A stretch of 55,310 nt of DNA from Zygnema cylindricum. Taxonomy: Eukaryota > Streptophyta > Zygnematophyceae > Zygnematales > Zygnemataceae. This document shows, piece by piece, positions 31,090 through 42,689 of the stretch. Positions within the stretch are counted from its first letter, which is position 1; each line of letters starts with the position of its first letter. The position numbers and the translations under genes were made by a program. Below the pieces are notes generated by a model. It saw only the letters and a program-made list of their open reading frames with translations. It searched no databases and had not been told where the DNA came from. Location: NCBI GenBank assembly GCA_037447655.1, contig JBBHKE010003072.1, positions 1-55,310 on the forward strand. Reading direction: 5' to 3'.

Positions 31090-32658
31090 CTAGTCTAATT
31101 TTAATTTTTCTTTCAACCTGCATTTTTCCCGACAATATTTTAGTTTAGGAGAGGCAACAGGTTTGGTCATCATGTCAGCCACCATTTCTTCATCAGGTCT
31201 ATACACAAGATTTAAAATTTTATTTTCAACTTTTTCTCTTGCGAAGCTTAATCTTATGTCCATATGATTTGCTTTGAAATGGTGTTTAGGATTGGCTGCA
31301 ATTGCAATTGCAGCTTGGTTATCGCAAAAGATTTCATGCACTCCCTCCTTCATAAATCCCAGTTCTTGTAACAATGATTTCACCCACATTAGTTCTTTTA
31401 CAGCATAACAAAACGCCATATACTCAGCCTCCATAGTAGACTGAGCAACCACCTTTTGTTGCTTACTGCTCCAACAGCAAGCACCTTCCCCCACATACAA
31501 AACATATCCAGAAGTGCATCTTCTCATAGGTGCATCCCCATAACTGGCGTCACTCCAAGTGGTGATATCAGTGTGCTCCCCTCCCAAATGCAACCATAAT
31601 TCTCTGGTTCCAACCAGATATCTCATGACTCTCTTGGCTGCCTCCCAGTCTCTCTTCCTAGGATCATTAAGACTCCTACTGAGTACTCCAACTGCTGCCG
31701 CTATGTCCGGCCTGGTACAGTTCATAAAATAGATTAAGCTTCCTACGACCTGTCTATAAGGGATAGCCTTCATGAACTCTCTCTCCTCTAGACTCATCTG
31801 ATCGTCTAAGATCATCACTCCTCCTTCTACACTCCCATCACTTACTTTTTTCAAGTCCATGGGAGTGGTACAACTGTTAGCATTTTCTATCTGGAATTTC
31901 TCAAGCATATTACCTATTGCTTCTTTTTGAGTAAGTCTGATAATCTTCTTCCCCCTATCTCTCTCCATTTGGATCCCCAAAATGTATTTTGCCTCCCCTA
32001 AATCCTTCATATCAAATATGCCCCTAAGATCTTTCTTTAGCCTATTGATATTCTCCAAAGACTTACTTAACACAAGCAGATCATCCACATAAATTGCAAT
32101 AAAAATAACACCATTCTCATCTTCAAACATATAGATAGAATGCTCAGAGCTGATCCGGATATATCCCAGATCGGTGAGAAACTTATCTAGTTTCTTAATC
32201 CACTGTCGGGGAGCCTGTTTCAGTCCATATAAGGACTTTATGAGCCTGCAGACTTTGCTCTCTTCTCCTTCTTCCACAAACCCTTCGGGTTGTCTCATAA
32301 AAATTTCTTCCTCTAACTCACCATTAAGAAAAGCAGTCTTTATGTCCATCTGGTGTATTTCCATGTCTTCCGCTGCGGCCAGACTGAGGAGAATCCTTAC
32401 CGATGGGAACCGAACAACTGGAGCAAAGGTCTCCTCATAGTCAATCCCCTCTTTTTGGGTGAACCCTTTTGCTACCAATCGAGCTTTATACCTCTCAATT
32501 GTATTATCTGGGTTCAATTTTAGTTTAAATACCCATTTACATCCAATAGGTTTTCTGTCTGGAGGGCAATCCGCTAGTTCCCAAGTATTTGCTTCCATGA
32601 TAGAAGCCATCTCATCATTTATGGCTCTAATCCATCTTTCTTTCTCTGGACTATTCAC
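31090..32658 (-). pseudogene. Copia RT-RNase H segment of element 2, intact reading frame
   Basis: An uninterrupted 522-codon frame covers reverse transcriptase and RNase H of a Ty1/copia polyprotein. It shows GCKWVFKLKLN, ARLVAKGFTQKEGIDY, QMDIKTAFLNGELEE, SLYGLKQAPRQW, FIAIYVDDLLVLS (catalytic YVDD), DLGEAKYILGIQ, then RNase H landmarks SDASYGDAP, STMEAEYMA and CDNQAAIAIA, ending MMTKPVASPKLKYC. It is the best preserved part of the element. It is classed as pseudogene because the upstream parts of the same polyprotein are broken. Confidence 0.9.
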
Positions 32659-32699
32659 TGCCTCTAAGTAAGACTGAGGCTCATCAGGGTGCGATAGCT

Positions 32700-33460
32700 T
32701 AGTTACCTTATGGGCAGCTTGTTTTTCCTGTATCCTTTTGTTGCTCCTCCTTCCTCCCTCAAACTCCGAAGCTGGAATTGATGGAAGTCTTGGATTCTTC
32801 TCACTGTCTCATCGGCTCCTCTGTCCATGAAAACCGGTTCTTGTCCCGCTTCTTCTATCTCCCCGAAGTCCATAGGAGTATGTGAGGTTTCCGGTGAGTC
32901 TCCTGTATCTTCGATCTCCCCTGAATCTGTAATCACAGTTTCACTCATGTCCCTTTCGGGAACTCCCAAATTCTCATCACTTTCGGACTCAAATCTGATC
33001 CTTATCTTCTTTGTATATTTGAAGGGGTCAAGTGACTTCCCTTCATCCATGACAACAAAGTGTTTGACCAGATTGATATCTTTCTTTGCTAAGTCATAGA
33101 CTCTATATCCCTTAACATCCTCATCATATCCCACAAAGTATCCAGGTTTTCCCTTAGCATCTAGTTTCTAGTTCTTCCTATCCGTGTCAAGATTGTACAC
33201 TTGGCTACCAAATACTTTAAGGTGTGAGATATCTGGTTTCCTTCCAACCCATCTCTCATAAGGTGTCACTCCCTTTACAGCTGAGGTAAGGACTCTCTCC
33301 TTAATGTAGTTGGCACAGTTCATTGCTTTTGCCCAAAATCTCTTTCCTATTTTCTTGTCTGCCAACATACTGCGCACACTATCTCCTAGTGTTCGATTCA
33401 ACCTCTCTGCTACCACATTTTGTTCCGGATTATATGGTACAGTTTTCTGGTGCTGCACTC
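32700..33460 (-). pseudogene. Integrase C-terminal part and linker of element 2, broken
   Basis: On the minus strand 33458-33168 reads VPYNPEQNVVAERLNRT, ANYIKERVLTSAVKGVTPYE and ISHLKVFGSQVY, the end of a copia integrase, and stops at an in-frame stop. It continues as 33134-32703 (GYDEDVKGYRVYDL and an acidic linker), which is out of frame with the RT that follows. Confidence 0.85.
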
Positions 33461-34330
33461 CCTCATCTCTCCGATATTCCTCAAACTCGTTAGAGGTATA
33501 TTCCCCCCCATTATCACTCCATATCCTCTTAATGGGGTTTCATGCAACTTCTCACTCCAAGCTTTATATTCTTTGAAGTAAGTTGATGCTTCAGACTTTG
33601 TTTTCAGAAAGTAGACTTTTGAGTATCTAGACCAGTCATCAGTTATTGTCATCATAAACCTCTTTCCTCTAACCGAAGGTACTTTTGCAGGTCCCCAAAT
33701 ATCTGTGTGGACCAAATCTAACACTTTCTCACCTCTATATGTGGCGGCTTTGGGAAAGGGAAGTCTGTGAGCCTTACCTTGAGCACAACCACTACAATCA
33801 TCCATCATTTCATTATCCTCAAACTGAATGGCATCTACTACCCCAAGCTTTTTCATTTCCCTCAACGTATCAAAATGCACATGCCCCAATCGCTTATGCC
33901 AAATCATCACCTTAGGAACACCAACATAATAAGCATTCTTCTTTTCATTACTCAGGTTAAGCCTAAACATTCCTTGGCTACCCTTATCTGCTGTGAAGTA
34001 AACTTCATTCCCATACTTAGCTGTAAAGACTCCCTTTTTGGTGAAAGTATCAAACTCTTTGTCATCTAACACAGACGTAGAGACAAGATTTTTACTCAGC
34101 CGAGGAATGTAAAGTACATCTGAGAATGTAAGTATAGAAGTCTTACCCTCCACTAAGACTTTCAGATCTACTGATCCCACTAGCTCTGTAGTAACCACTC
34201 TCCCATCCCCATACTCTATCTCTACTGTAGGAATCTTTCTTAGCTTAGTGAAGAGTTCTTTATCACGACACATATGCATGGATGCATCTGAGTCGATGAT
34301 CCATCCTTCCTGTGGAGCTTCCCGAATTGC
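33410..34330 (-). pseudogene. Protease and integrase N-terminal part of element 2, broken
   Basis: The frame reads WIIDSDASMHM (aspartic protease site, usually D-S-G), then a His-His-Cys-Cys zinc finger (HKRLGHVHFD...CSGCAQGK), DLVHTDIWGP (first catalytic Asp of the DDE triad) and ITDDWSRYSKVYFLK. A frameshift near 33535 moves it out of phase with the SDNGGEY block that carries the second Asp. Confidence 0.85.
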
Positions 34331-34339
34331 TCCAAGGGC

Positions 34340-35422
34340 ACACTTCTACCTCCGAGGGATCTCCTTCTCCTACAGACTCTCGTCAAGAAGAAGTTCCCCA
34401 TCCTCCTCAATGGACTCATCCTCGGTTTCTCCTGACACTTTTGTAACCACAAGTGCCTTTTTCTTTCCTCCGAAAGAACCTCCTCCACGGTTCTCTTGGA
34501 GCCTCAGCTCTGATAGCTTGACACAATCTGCAATAAAGTGTCCCGACTTTTTGCAATAATGACAAAGACCCTTTGGGGGCCTCTGTCCCCCAGAATGATC
34601 TCTTTCCCCTCTATAAGGTTTCTTCGGGTCCTTCCCCCATCGGTCCTCTCCTGCTGCTAGAGCTTGAATGCTCTTTCCTCCTCTCCTAATCCCCATTGTG
34701 TTTTCCTGCACAAGTATCATCCTGACTACTGTGTTCCATTTTCATGAACTATCAGGCATTCCCTGTACTCGGTACACTATGTTTTCGAACTCATCTGGTA
34801 ATTTCATGATAAGGGTGTTAACTTTCATTTTCATTGTACCTGTCCACCCGGCACTTTCCATTTCCATATACAAACAAGAAAGATCATTACAGTAATCTAA
34901 CATCTTTCCTCCTTTGTAAGTGTAACTCAATAGCTTTTGCTTAGCCAACTAGAGCTCCTGAATAGTTCCAGCTCTATAAATCTCCACTAAACTCTCCCAC
35001 AACTCCTCGGCCTTGTAAATGTGAAGATGAGGAGTGGCCAAACCTTGAGTCATGTGCCTCAAAATGAAGTTCTTGGCAGCCATGTTTACATCCTCCCACA
35101 TTTGAGTATCGTTCTCCACGGTCTTCACGGTCGCCGCTCCTGATACTGGGGCAATAGGAGTGAGGGGTGTCTCCTTCCCTTTTTCTTTTTCGGACACACT
35201 GCTGTCCCCATCATCTGCCTCCTCCGCTGAGGCAGCCGTTGTTGCAGAAAACCTTACTCCCCCAAATCCTGGTGGAGTTCGCGAAGGTGGACGTTTCACT
35301 TGTCCACTGACAATACCCCAGTATCGTTTTTCACACAAAGCTCCCATCATCATGGCTTCCCAATAGATGAACCTTGATCCATTGAAGGTGGGCACCCTAG
35401 AGGGTGGGCCCATAACCTGCAA
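34340..35422 (-). pseudogene. Gag of element 2, broken
   Basis: It starts MGPPSRVPTFNG within the primer-site sequence and continues as copia gag through ILRHMTQGLATPHL. In-frame stops fall at 34949-34951 (after GTIQEL), at about 34730 (after MPDSS, where element 1 has Trp) and after LLLDESL at about 34370. The CCHC knuckle CHYCKKSGHFIADC is intact. Confidence 0.9.
35405..35417 (-). other. Primer binding site, half-tRNA type (element 2)
   Basis: The minus strand reads GGTTATGGGCCCA, identical to element 1 and complementary to the initiator tRNA-Met anticodon arm. The ATG inside it is the gag start codon (ATGGGCCCA), so priming site and start overlap. Confidence 0.75.
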
Positions 35423-36185
35423 TTCTGTGTCCTCGATTGGACTACAGAATACAAGAAGCCTCTAGATAGTATTTAACTAACCCACTTTAAGCCACGACCA
35501 CTTCTGCTCAAGAAGGCAAACTGACAATTTGACTGCACCCCTGTGCAGCCTGGACTCCTGTAAGTCTGTAGCAAAAAGAATCACTGAAAACGACCAACCA
35601 GCCGATAAGTTATGAGGCAGTAAAAATGCCAATTTGTACAAACTCTCAAAGGGAGAGGTGACTACCTACCAAAATTTTCTAAGTCTTGATTCTCTCTAAT
35701 AACTCCTATCTACTGAAGTACGGACCAATCAGATTACTGTATCGTACACAAAAGTACTATTGCCGATGTACCTTTTGTACGGCCTATGTACGACAATGCT
35801 ATTAAGTGGACGCGTGTCCGCTTTTCACTCGTCCGTACGTTCCTCGGAATTCCTATGACCGAATGTCATCTCTCCACGTGTCTCCATATCATGCCACGTC
35901 ACAAAACGCCAAAGTGACCACTCCGGGATTTCGGCGATGATGTGCGCCGTTGGATTTTATGCGAAACGCAATCTTAGCCGTAATAAATACTTGCGCGACA
36001 TTTGTTCCGATGTCGAAATAAAATGCGTGGTATCCGTTTTGAATTAGCGTCGTACGACGTACTTTATAAAACTGAATCTATGTACGCCGTATACAGTTCT
36101 AGTTAAATGAATTTTATCCACTCGAACTAAATATATATCTATCACATACCATAGCACTTAGCATTGGTCCTAGTCTATTAGGATA

Positions 36186-36256
36186 AAGCTGACCGCTACC
36201 GGTCAACTTGACGAACCGCAGGTACCGGGATCAAATCTCTGGTCCGTCAAGTATAT
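36186..36256 (+). other. tRNA-like A-box/B-box module in element 2 LTR (antisense)
   Basis: AGCTGACCGCTACCGG is followed by ACCGGGATCAAATCTC (degenerate B box) and then TATATTTTTAG. It is strongly decayed but keeps the order and spacing of the other LTR copies. Confidence 0.5.
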
Positions 36257-36456
36257 TTTTAGTAACCTACTAAAAATAGCTGTCTGTTGAACTAAGGCAG
36301 CCATGGATCAACCTCTCTCTCTTACCTTCAATGACTACAACAAGTATGGGAGCTAGAGAGCGGAGGTGGAGGCAGGCTGTCCGTCCTTTCTCTTTTTCCT
36401 TTTATAAAAACATATTTAAACCTAGAAAATACTCTAGAAATCTATATATTTCAACA

Positions 36457-36997
36457 CTTTCGTCACACTATTTCTGGAAAAGCTCTTTCGTCACGCGGAA
36501 AAACAGGAGCCCTAAAAAATGAGCCGGTGTAAAAAGACAAGGCGTAATTTTGTGAAACGATGACTTGGTACGCAAAGTACATGTGTACGATTCACGCTAG
36601 AAATGGATGATGAATGAGATGAGGAAACGAATAATCCCGTACCATTCATTCCGCAATAAAACAAAAATAAAGGCGCCAAATAGGTCGACCGCTCGGCTGT
36701 CAAACTTTTGGAGCGTGTCGACGGACAAAACATAAGGTCAAGTGCGTCAAAACTTGACAATTGTGGTAAATCATCTTCTTTTCCGAAAAACCTTTTCGGA
36801 ATGCAGAAATGAGACTTTGAAAATACAGAAGTCTTATCCCGAATGAATGATCCGTACTGTAACGAATTTTCTTAAAATGCTAACCCATTAAAAAATAACC
36901 AATCAAAATCATCTAGTATAGAACATAAAAAATGAAAACTTAAAACTTCTTTTGAACTTTGACGAAATGTCCTCCCCCCTTCTTACGGGTGAAGAAC
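36457..36997. other. Spacer, nothing recognised
   Basis: No gene is recognised. GTACGATTCACGC...ATGAGATGAGGAAACG (about 36576-36630) recurs inverted near 37990-38040, so this may be one arm of an older element into which the hAT-like MITE inserted. Confidence 0.4.
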
Positions 36998-37847
36998 TAG
37001 TGTTGGGTATCGGGTAAATTCATATCGCGATAATTTTGATATTCGATATATCGAATATCGATCGAGCAGAATCCTCGATATATCGTACCGGGACCAACAT
37101 AAATCATCGCGATATATAGTATATTTTTAAATTTAATATTCTATATTTCTATAAAATATGTTATTTTAGCGAAAAAGACAAATTGCTTGATATGCCACGT
37201 ACGACGTGATTTTCGTTCCGTGACTCAAAGGTTGACGCCGCAAAATGTAACCGACAAAAAAGTACAAATTATATAATTCATAAAAGTACTTATTTGGGGC
37301 ATGGTTACACCAAGAGGTCTGTGTAATATTACGGACAACAAAATTTATGTATTACAGAGGGCTCGATTACATCGCGTATCGCCTTAAACAAGTTTTTACA
37401 TACGTGTTCTCATTTGAGTGGTTCCTTGTAAGTTGACGATCAAATCTTCAAAATCGTCATAGATTTGAGAACCGACCATTTTTATATGGAAATTCGTACT
37501 TGCGTAATACGTACGTGTACTTCGCAAGTGTACCGCACCAATGTACCTCAGAGATCTCTTTCACTTTGCTGATGCTGACTTTCAGGAAAAAAAAACGTAT
37601 TTCTTTTCGGCAAGTATTTTACGGTCACCTTTGTCCGAAGGCACGTGACTTTAGGGACCTGTGATTTTTTTTATATACATTTTTTTTAATGCCTCGATAT
37701 ATCGGCGATACGATATATTGGCGATATATTGGCGATATATTGCGATATTTTGCGTTTTGATATATAGAAGCGATATATCGATTATCAGATACCTGATATT
37801 CGATATTATATCAAATATCGGCAAAAGGTCCTCGATACCCAACACTA
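36998..37847. mobile_element. hAT-like MITE, 850 bp, with 8-bp target repeat
   Basis: The termini are TAGTGTTGGGTATCGGGTAA and the inverted CCTCGATACCCAACACTA. Flanks are TGAAGAAC (36990-36997) and TGAAAAAC (37848-37855), an 8-bp direct repeat with one mismatch, as expected for hAT transposition. The interior has many ATATCG words and a local CGATATATCG palindrome zone but no transposase. Confidence 0.8.
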
Positions 37848-39800
37848 TGAAAAACGATGTTTTGGTAGGGACGGATTTGAGTCATCGGCGACTAATCGTA
37901 CGGCAACATGAATCACATCGCGACGTTTTTGTTGACATGAGGTGACGTGAAGGGCGATTCACGTTCAACCATAAAAAAAAAGTCATCCGTTTCCTCATCT
38001 CATCTGTCATCCATTTTAAGTGTGAATCGTGCAATGGTACGCAAATGACGATTTTAACCTAAAATTGGTCGGGGAGAAAAATCTTTGACGGTTTTCAGTA
38101 TTGAACCTTAGCTTAAGGCGGAGGTCGCAAAAGTCAAAATTTTACATAACCGAAATCGACCTTTTTTTTTTTTCAAAATCTGAGTAACCAACGCCCGACC
38201 GGGTTATGTCACGCTCCAAAAGTGTTAACCGTTAACCGACCGGCGTTTACGAAAATAAAATTTAACCGAAACTCGATTTCTCGCGACTAGCCGTGCCCAC
38301 CCGTAACTGAAAAAGTACAAAATTACTAATGTACGACGTATGAATAAGCCAATAATTACGATTTGTCGCTTTCCCTAAGATTTGCGAAATGAATAGTGTT
38401 TACTACTATGTCAGATTTGCGACGCTAATCATGATGTCACGTACTTCCACGATACCAAAGAGTACAAAGTACAATAATGTTGGATTGTATGGACAGTACA
38501 AAATTTTCTTTTTTTTTTTGGTTTTTTGGTTAACCAACTGTAACCGACCATTTTTTTTTTCTGGTGAATCAACCGACTGCAACCGCCTGGCCCTCAAAAT
38601 TTGGCAACCGAATCCGTTCCGGATCCGGCGCGGGCGGTCGGTTAACGGTAGGTCACGGTTTTTGTTGAGATAGGAAAACTATGTATACTTTTTCCAATTG
38701 TCCTCTACAATAGTTTTTGCATTTGCATCATAGTATATAATTTTTGATAGTATTGTAATTAATTTAGTTAGTTGGAATATATTGTAAAAAAGAAGTCAAT
38801 AGAGAAACCAAACTAAACATAACATTTACAACCCATTTGTAATCTCAAAATGTTTATCTAACTAACCATATTTTTACAATCTAAGATAATTAATCACACA
38901 CTCAGTAACCGTTGTAGTAGTGTAATAAGGGGCGCTCATGCAATTTACAGTTTTCAAACTTGACCTGTATTGTTTGACTCCAGCTTAACATTCGTATATT
39001 TTAAAATTTTGTACAATTATTTTATTTTTCCAAGAATATACTACTTTATAATGAATTCCAATTTATACATTTGATATATGTTTTGCAATTTACCACATGC
39101 AATGGGCTATTTATAGTGACAATTTGTCATATATACAACTTTCATTTTTTACGATGTGCAGATTGTAGATTTGCATCATCAACAAATCGGAACAATAAAA
39201 ACATTAATTCTTTCTAAATGGTAATTCTTTCTAAATGGTGAAATCCAATTGACAACATACACCGTTAAATTATTAATCGTTAAACCACTAAAGTAGTGAA
39301 ACTTTAACCTCAAAATCACTTTTTTTGTCCACGTTCTAACGGGTTGTAATGAGTTTGTAACAAGTACGTGAAACATCCACCAAAAGCTTAATTTATCTAT
39401 GAAGTCCAAACCGACGAGGATGGCTTAGAATATGTAAGTTGTCGTCTCGCTACCCCATATTACTTGGAAACCATGACAAATTTTGTTTTCATATTTTTTG
39501 AAGGATACAACTAATACCTTGGTGTCGTGAGGTAACAAAATATTTCACCTATGGTTTGTTTTTCAACGTTTTTTAAAGGTATTCTAAACTTTTTTGATGT
39601 ATTTCACTATTTTTAAGTATTTAAAGTATTTAAAGTATTATTAAGGGTAATGGTTTTTTAGAGAGTTTATTAGGTTTTTAAGGTAGAAATTACGAAAATG
39701 TAGAAAATAAGACAGGCATAAATGAATAATAACCTTAATGGCTTGAAAAAGTCCCTCCTACATCGTATAATTTAGCGCGCAATTTCTTTTGCAGGTTTTT
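37848..39800. other. Gene-free AT-rich stretch
   Basis: No gene is recognised. GTTAACCGTTAACCGACCGG (38225-38244) and the inverted CGGTCGGTTAACGGT (about 38635-38649) may bound another small element. 38660-39780 is AT-rich and unstructured apart from a short duplication of TTCTTTCTAAATGG at 39208-39237. Confidence 0.45.
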
Positions 39801-42290
39801 CCTAGGGGGTGTCCCCATGTATTAATGTATCGACTTTTTACTGTCGTTTTCCCCTAATATTCAGTCTCGAACGGGAAAAAACTTTAGTCGTACACAAAAA
39901 TAAATTTTAACATAGTTTAGTGATTGTCAATTTGATACTTCGAATGTTCTCCATGTTTGTCTCATGTGAACGCATTTTGGCACTTTCTACTTTTCGACTC
40001 CCATGCAAGAGAAACAAGCCCATCAAAAAATTGTATAAAAAATCACCTCGCGAGGGGATTTCAATAAAAGTGTCGCTCAAACAACGAATGATAAAACGAT
40101 CCACGCGCGCGCCACACGAGTGGGAAAATTTTAGGACGAGGGAGAGTACTCGCTATTTTTCTCCCTATCCGTCACGAGCATGCACGGAAAAAAAATTGTA
40201 AGGGTCTCGGACCTCCACTTTCATTCACGGGTCCTTAGCAAAATTTTACGCCGTCGTTGCCTCTCCCCTCTCCCTCTCACACCATCGCCATTATCTCACA
40301 CTTTTTAGAATGAGACACGCCAATATTGGTATAAAATGAAAGATATTTGAAAAATAATTATTTTGACAATTTTTAGGTAAATTTGTAGGGCAAGTGGATA
40401 AAAAATAATCGAAAAAACAAAATCGGAAAACCATGGCGTAAATTTATTGAATCATTGACGTCGACGTTGTCACAAGTGGGCACGACGTGACAATGTCACA
40501 AAACCTCATACATGTCCTATTCGTACGGATTTGGACTTTTTTTCGAAAACTACGTTGTATTTGCTTGTTTCGTAAATTTTGTACGTCTCACACTGTACGG
40601 AAAATTGTACGTACAAAAAAAAGATGTTGCTTCATTTGCGCGCCTGTGTTTTTTCCATCCTCCACTCTGTTTTCAGAAGGAAGTCGCCGCTGGACACGCC
40701 ATAAATTTCGCGGCTCGCCGCTAGTTCGTTGCACTTTTCAGTTTTGCTTCATTTGCGCGCGCATATTTTTATCTGGGCGACGAGCCGCAGAATTTATGAC
40801 GTCTCCAACGGAGACTTCCTTGAGCCGTTTTGCTTCATTTGCACGCGCGTATTTTCATGTGTCCTCCACTCCGTCTTCAGAAGGAAGCTGGCATTGGAGA
40901 CCCGTAAACTCCGCCGCTCACCGCTAATTCGTTGCACTTTTCAGTTTGTTTGGGTATTTAATATTTAAATTTTTGAAATTTGAAAGTAAGAAAAAATACG
41001 ATTTTTACGACGAATTTAACAAAATTTGAAATTGTTTTATGCGCACTTTTACATAGTATTCGTTAGTTTATTCCGTGCGTTTTATGCGCATAGGACATCT
41101 ATGCCAAACCCGAAACATCTACATTGTCACAAAAAACTAGACATTCAATCGTCGTTGTTTTTGTAATCTTCACCCCCCAATTGTCGGAAGTTGTACCCAC
41201 GTCTACAACCGTCACATTCCAAAGTTACGATTTCACTTTAGCACATTTAGGACGCTCTTCAAAGTAGTACGGAGAATCTTTACTACATTTCAAAAGTACT
41301 TCTTAAAAGTATCGATTTCATGGGGACACCCCCTTAGGGGTTGTCCCCATGTAATCGTTACTTTGATAAAGTATTTTGGACTGTAGTGAAGATTCCCCGT
41401 ATTACTTTGAAGAGCGTCCCAATATGCCAAAATGAAATCGGAACTTTGGCATGTGACGGTTGTAGACGCAGGTACAACTTGTGACGATTGAAGAGGACTA
41501 CGAAACTTCCGACGATTGGTGACGCCAACAAAAACATCGGCAGTTGTAGACGTCTAGATTTTTTTGAAATTGTAGATGTTTAGGATTTGGTGACATTGTG
41601 ACGTCATGCTCACTTATGACAACGTCGACGTCACTGATTCAATAACTTTCCGCCATGGTTTCTCGATTTCGTTTTTTCTACTTTTTTCACTCAACTCGCC
41701 ATTAAAAAAAAAACCTGAAAATGTTTAAAACAAATATTTTTCAAAGATCTTTCATTTTATATCGATATTGTCGTGACTTATTCTAAAAAGTGTGAGATAA
41801 AAGTGATAGTGTGAGAGGGAGAGGGGAAAGGCGACGATGAGGAAAAATTATCGAAAGGACCAATGAATGAAAGTGGAGGTCCGAGACCCCTGCAATTTTT
41901 TTTTTCGTACATACGCGTGACGGGCACGGAGAAAAATAGCGAGGACTCTCGCTCGTCCAAAAAATCTCCCACTCGTGTGGCGCGTGCGTGGGTCGTTTTC
42001 ATTCGCTGTTTGGGATGTACTTTAACTAAAAACACCCCCTCGGGGTGATTTTGGATGAAGCTTTTTTTTGGGTTGGATTCTCTTGCCGGGGGTTGAAAAG
42101 GGGAAAACGCCAAAATGCGTCCACATGACGACAAACACGCCGTTCATTTAAAGTATGAATTGACGTTCACTCTACTTTGATAAAAATGATTTTTTCCTAC
42201 GGCTAAAGTTTTTGTCAAAGTTCCCTGAATTTTAGGGCAAAAAGACATAGAAAAGTAGATACTTTAAAACATCGGGACACCCCCTTAGGC
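39801..42290. mobile_element. Inverted-dimer fold-back element, 2.5 kb
   Basis: It starts CCTAGGGGGTGTCCCCATGT and ends CATCGGGACACCCCCTTAGG, with a third copy of the terminus at the centre (CATGGGGACACCCCCTTAGG joined to an inverted partner, 41320-41352). The outer arms 39801-40505 and about 41580-42290 pair, and the inner arms about 41104-41334 and 41338-41575 pair. The whole is thus two inverted copies of a unit of roughly 950 bp sharing the central terminus. An extra segment (about 40506-41103) interrupts the left copy. No transposase is seen. Confidence 0.8.
40506..41103. repeat. Insert in the left arm with internal repeats
   Basis: This segment has no counterpart in the right arm of the fold-back element. 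It contains repeated blocks beginning TTGCTTCATTTGCGCGC (about 40627, 40744, 40829), with TTCAGAAGGAAG and TTCGTTGCACTTTTCAGTTT recurring, one block partly inverted. No gene is recognised. Confidence 0.6.
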
Positions 42291-42328
42291 ATTTATTTCC
42301 GGTTTTTCAAGGTTTTTAGACTGACCCC

Positions 42329-42689
42329 TAGTGTTTGGTATCGGGTAAATTCATATCGCGATAATTTCGATATTCGATATATCGAATATTGATCGAGCAG
42401 ACTCCTCGACCAACATAAATTATCGCGATATATATCGCAGAAAATGGGTGTCCGTACAGTTCAAGTACATTAAATCGCACGGAAAATCGTCCCCCCCCCC
42501 CCCCCCCCCCCCGCGCGCGCCCCACGGGGGGGGGGGGGGGGGGTGGTTTAAAAAAAAATCGGAAAAAAAAATCGCAGAAATATCCGGATATTTAGCTTCT
42601 CGGTACATGGATTCGATATATCGATTATCGGATACCTAAAATTCGATATATATCGAATATCGGCTGTAGGTCCTCGATACCCAGCATTA
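42329..42689. mobile_element. hAT-like MITE, second copy, outer shell of a nest
   Basis: The left terminus is TAGTGTTTGGTATCGGGTAA and the right terminus CCTCGATACCCAGCATTA. The 8-bp target repeat is CTGACCCC, at 42321-42328 on the left and at 43756-43763 on the right, beyond the MITE inserted at its final TA. It is shorter than the copy at 36998 and carries the C-run/G-run hairpin. Confidence 0.8.
42491..42543. repeat. C22 / G18 homopolymer inverted repeat
   Basis: A run of 22 C, then GCGCGCGCCCCAC, then 18 G. It would fold as a GC hairpin or form G-quadruplex/i-motif structures, and its exact length is likely to be unreliable in an assembly. Confidence 0.9.

Larger units (their letters stand above)
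30882..36456 (-). mobile_element. Copia LTR retrotransposon (element 2), near full length but broken
   Basis: Minus-strand order: 5' LTR 36456-35418 (1039 bp, TG...CA), primer site 35417-35405, gag-pol 35422-31090, polypurine tract AAGGGGAG (31084-31077), then a 3' LTR of which only the first 195 bp (31076-30882) remain. These 195 bp are identical to the start of the 5' LTR (36456-36262). The rest of the 3' LTR is replaced by the type-C LTR at 30342-30881, so no target duplication can be read. Confidence 0.9.

Noticed and set aside
36457-38060. A larger transposon with ends near 36560 and 38040 enclosing the hAT-like MITE
   Set aside because: Only about 60 bp of inverted similarity was found and no clear termini or target repeat, so it is mentioned only as a possibility.
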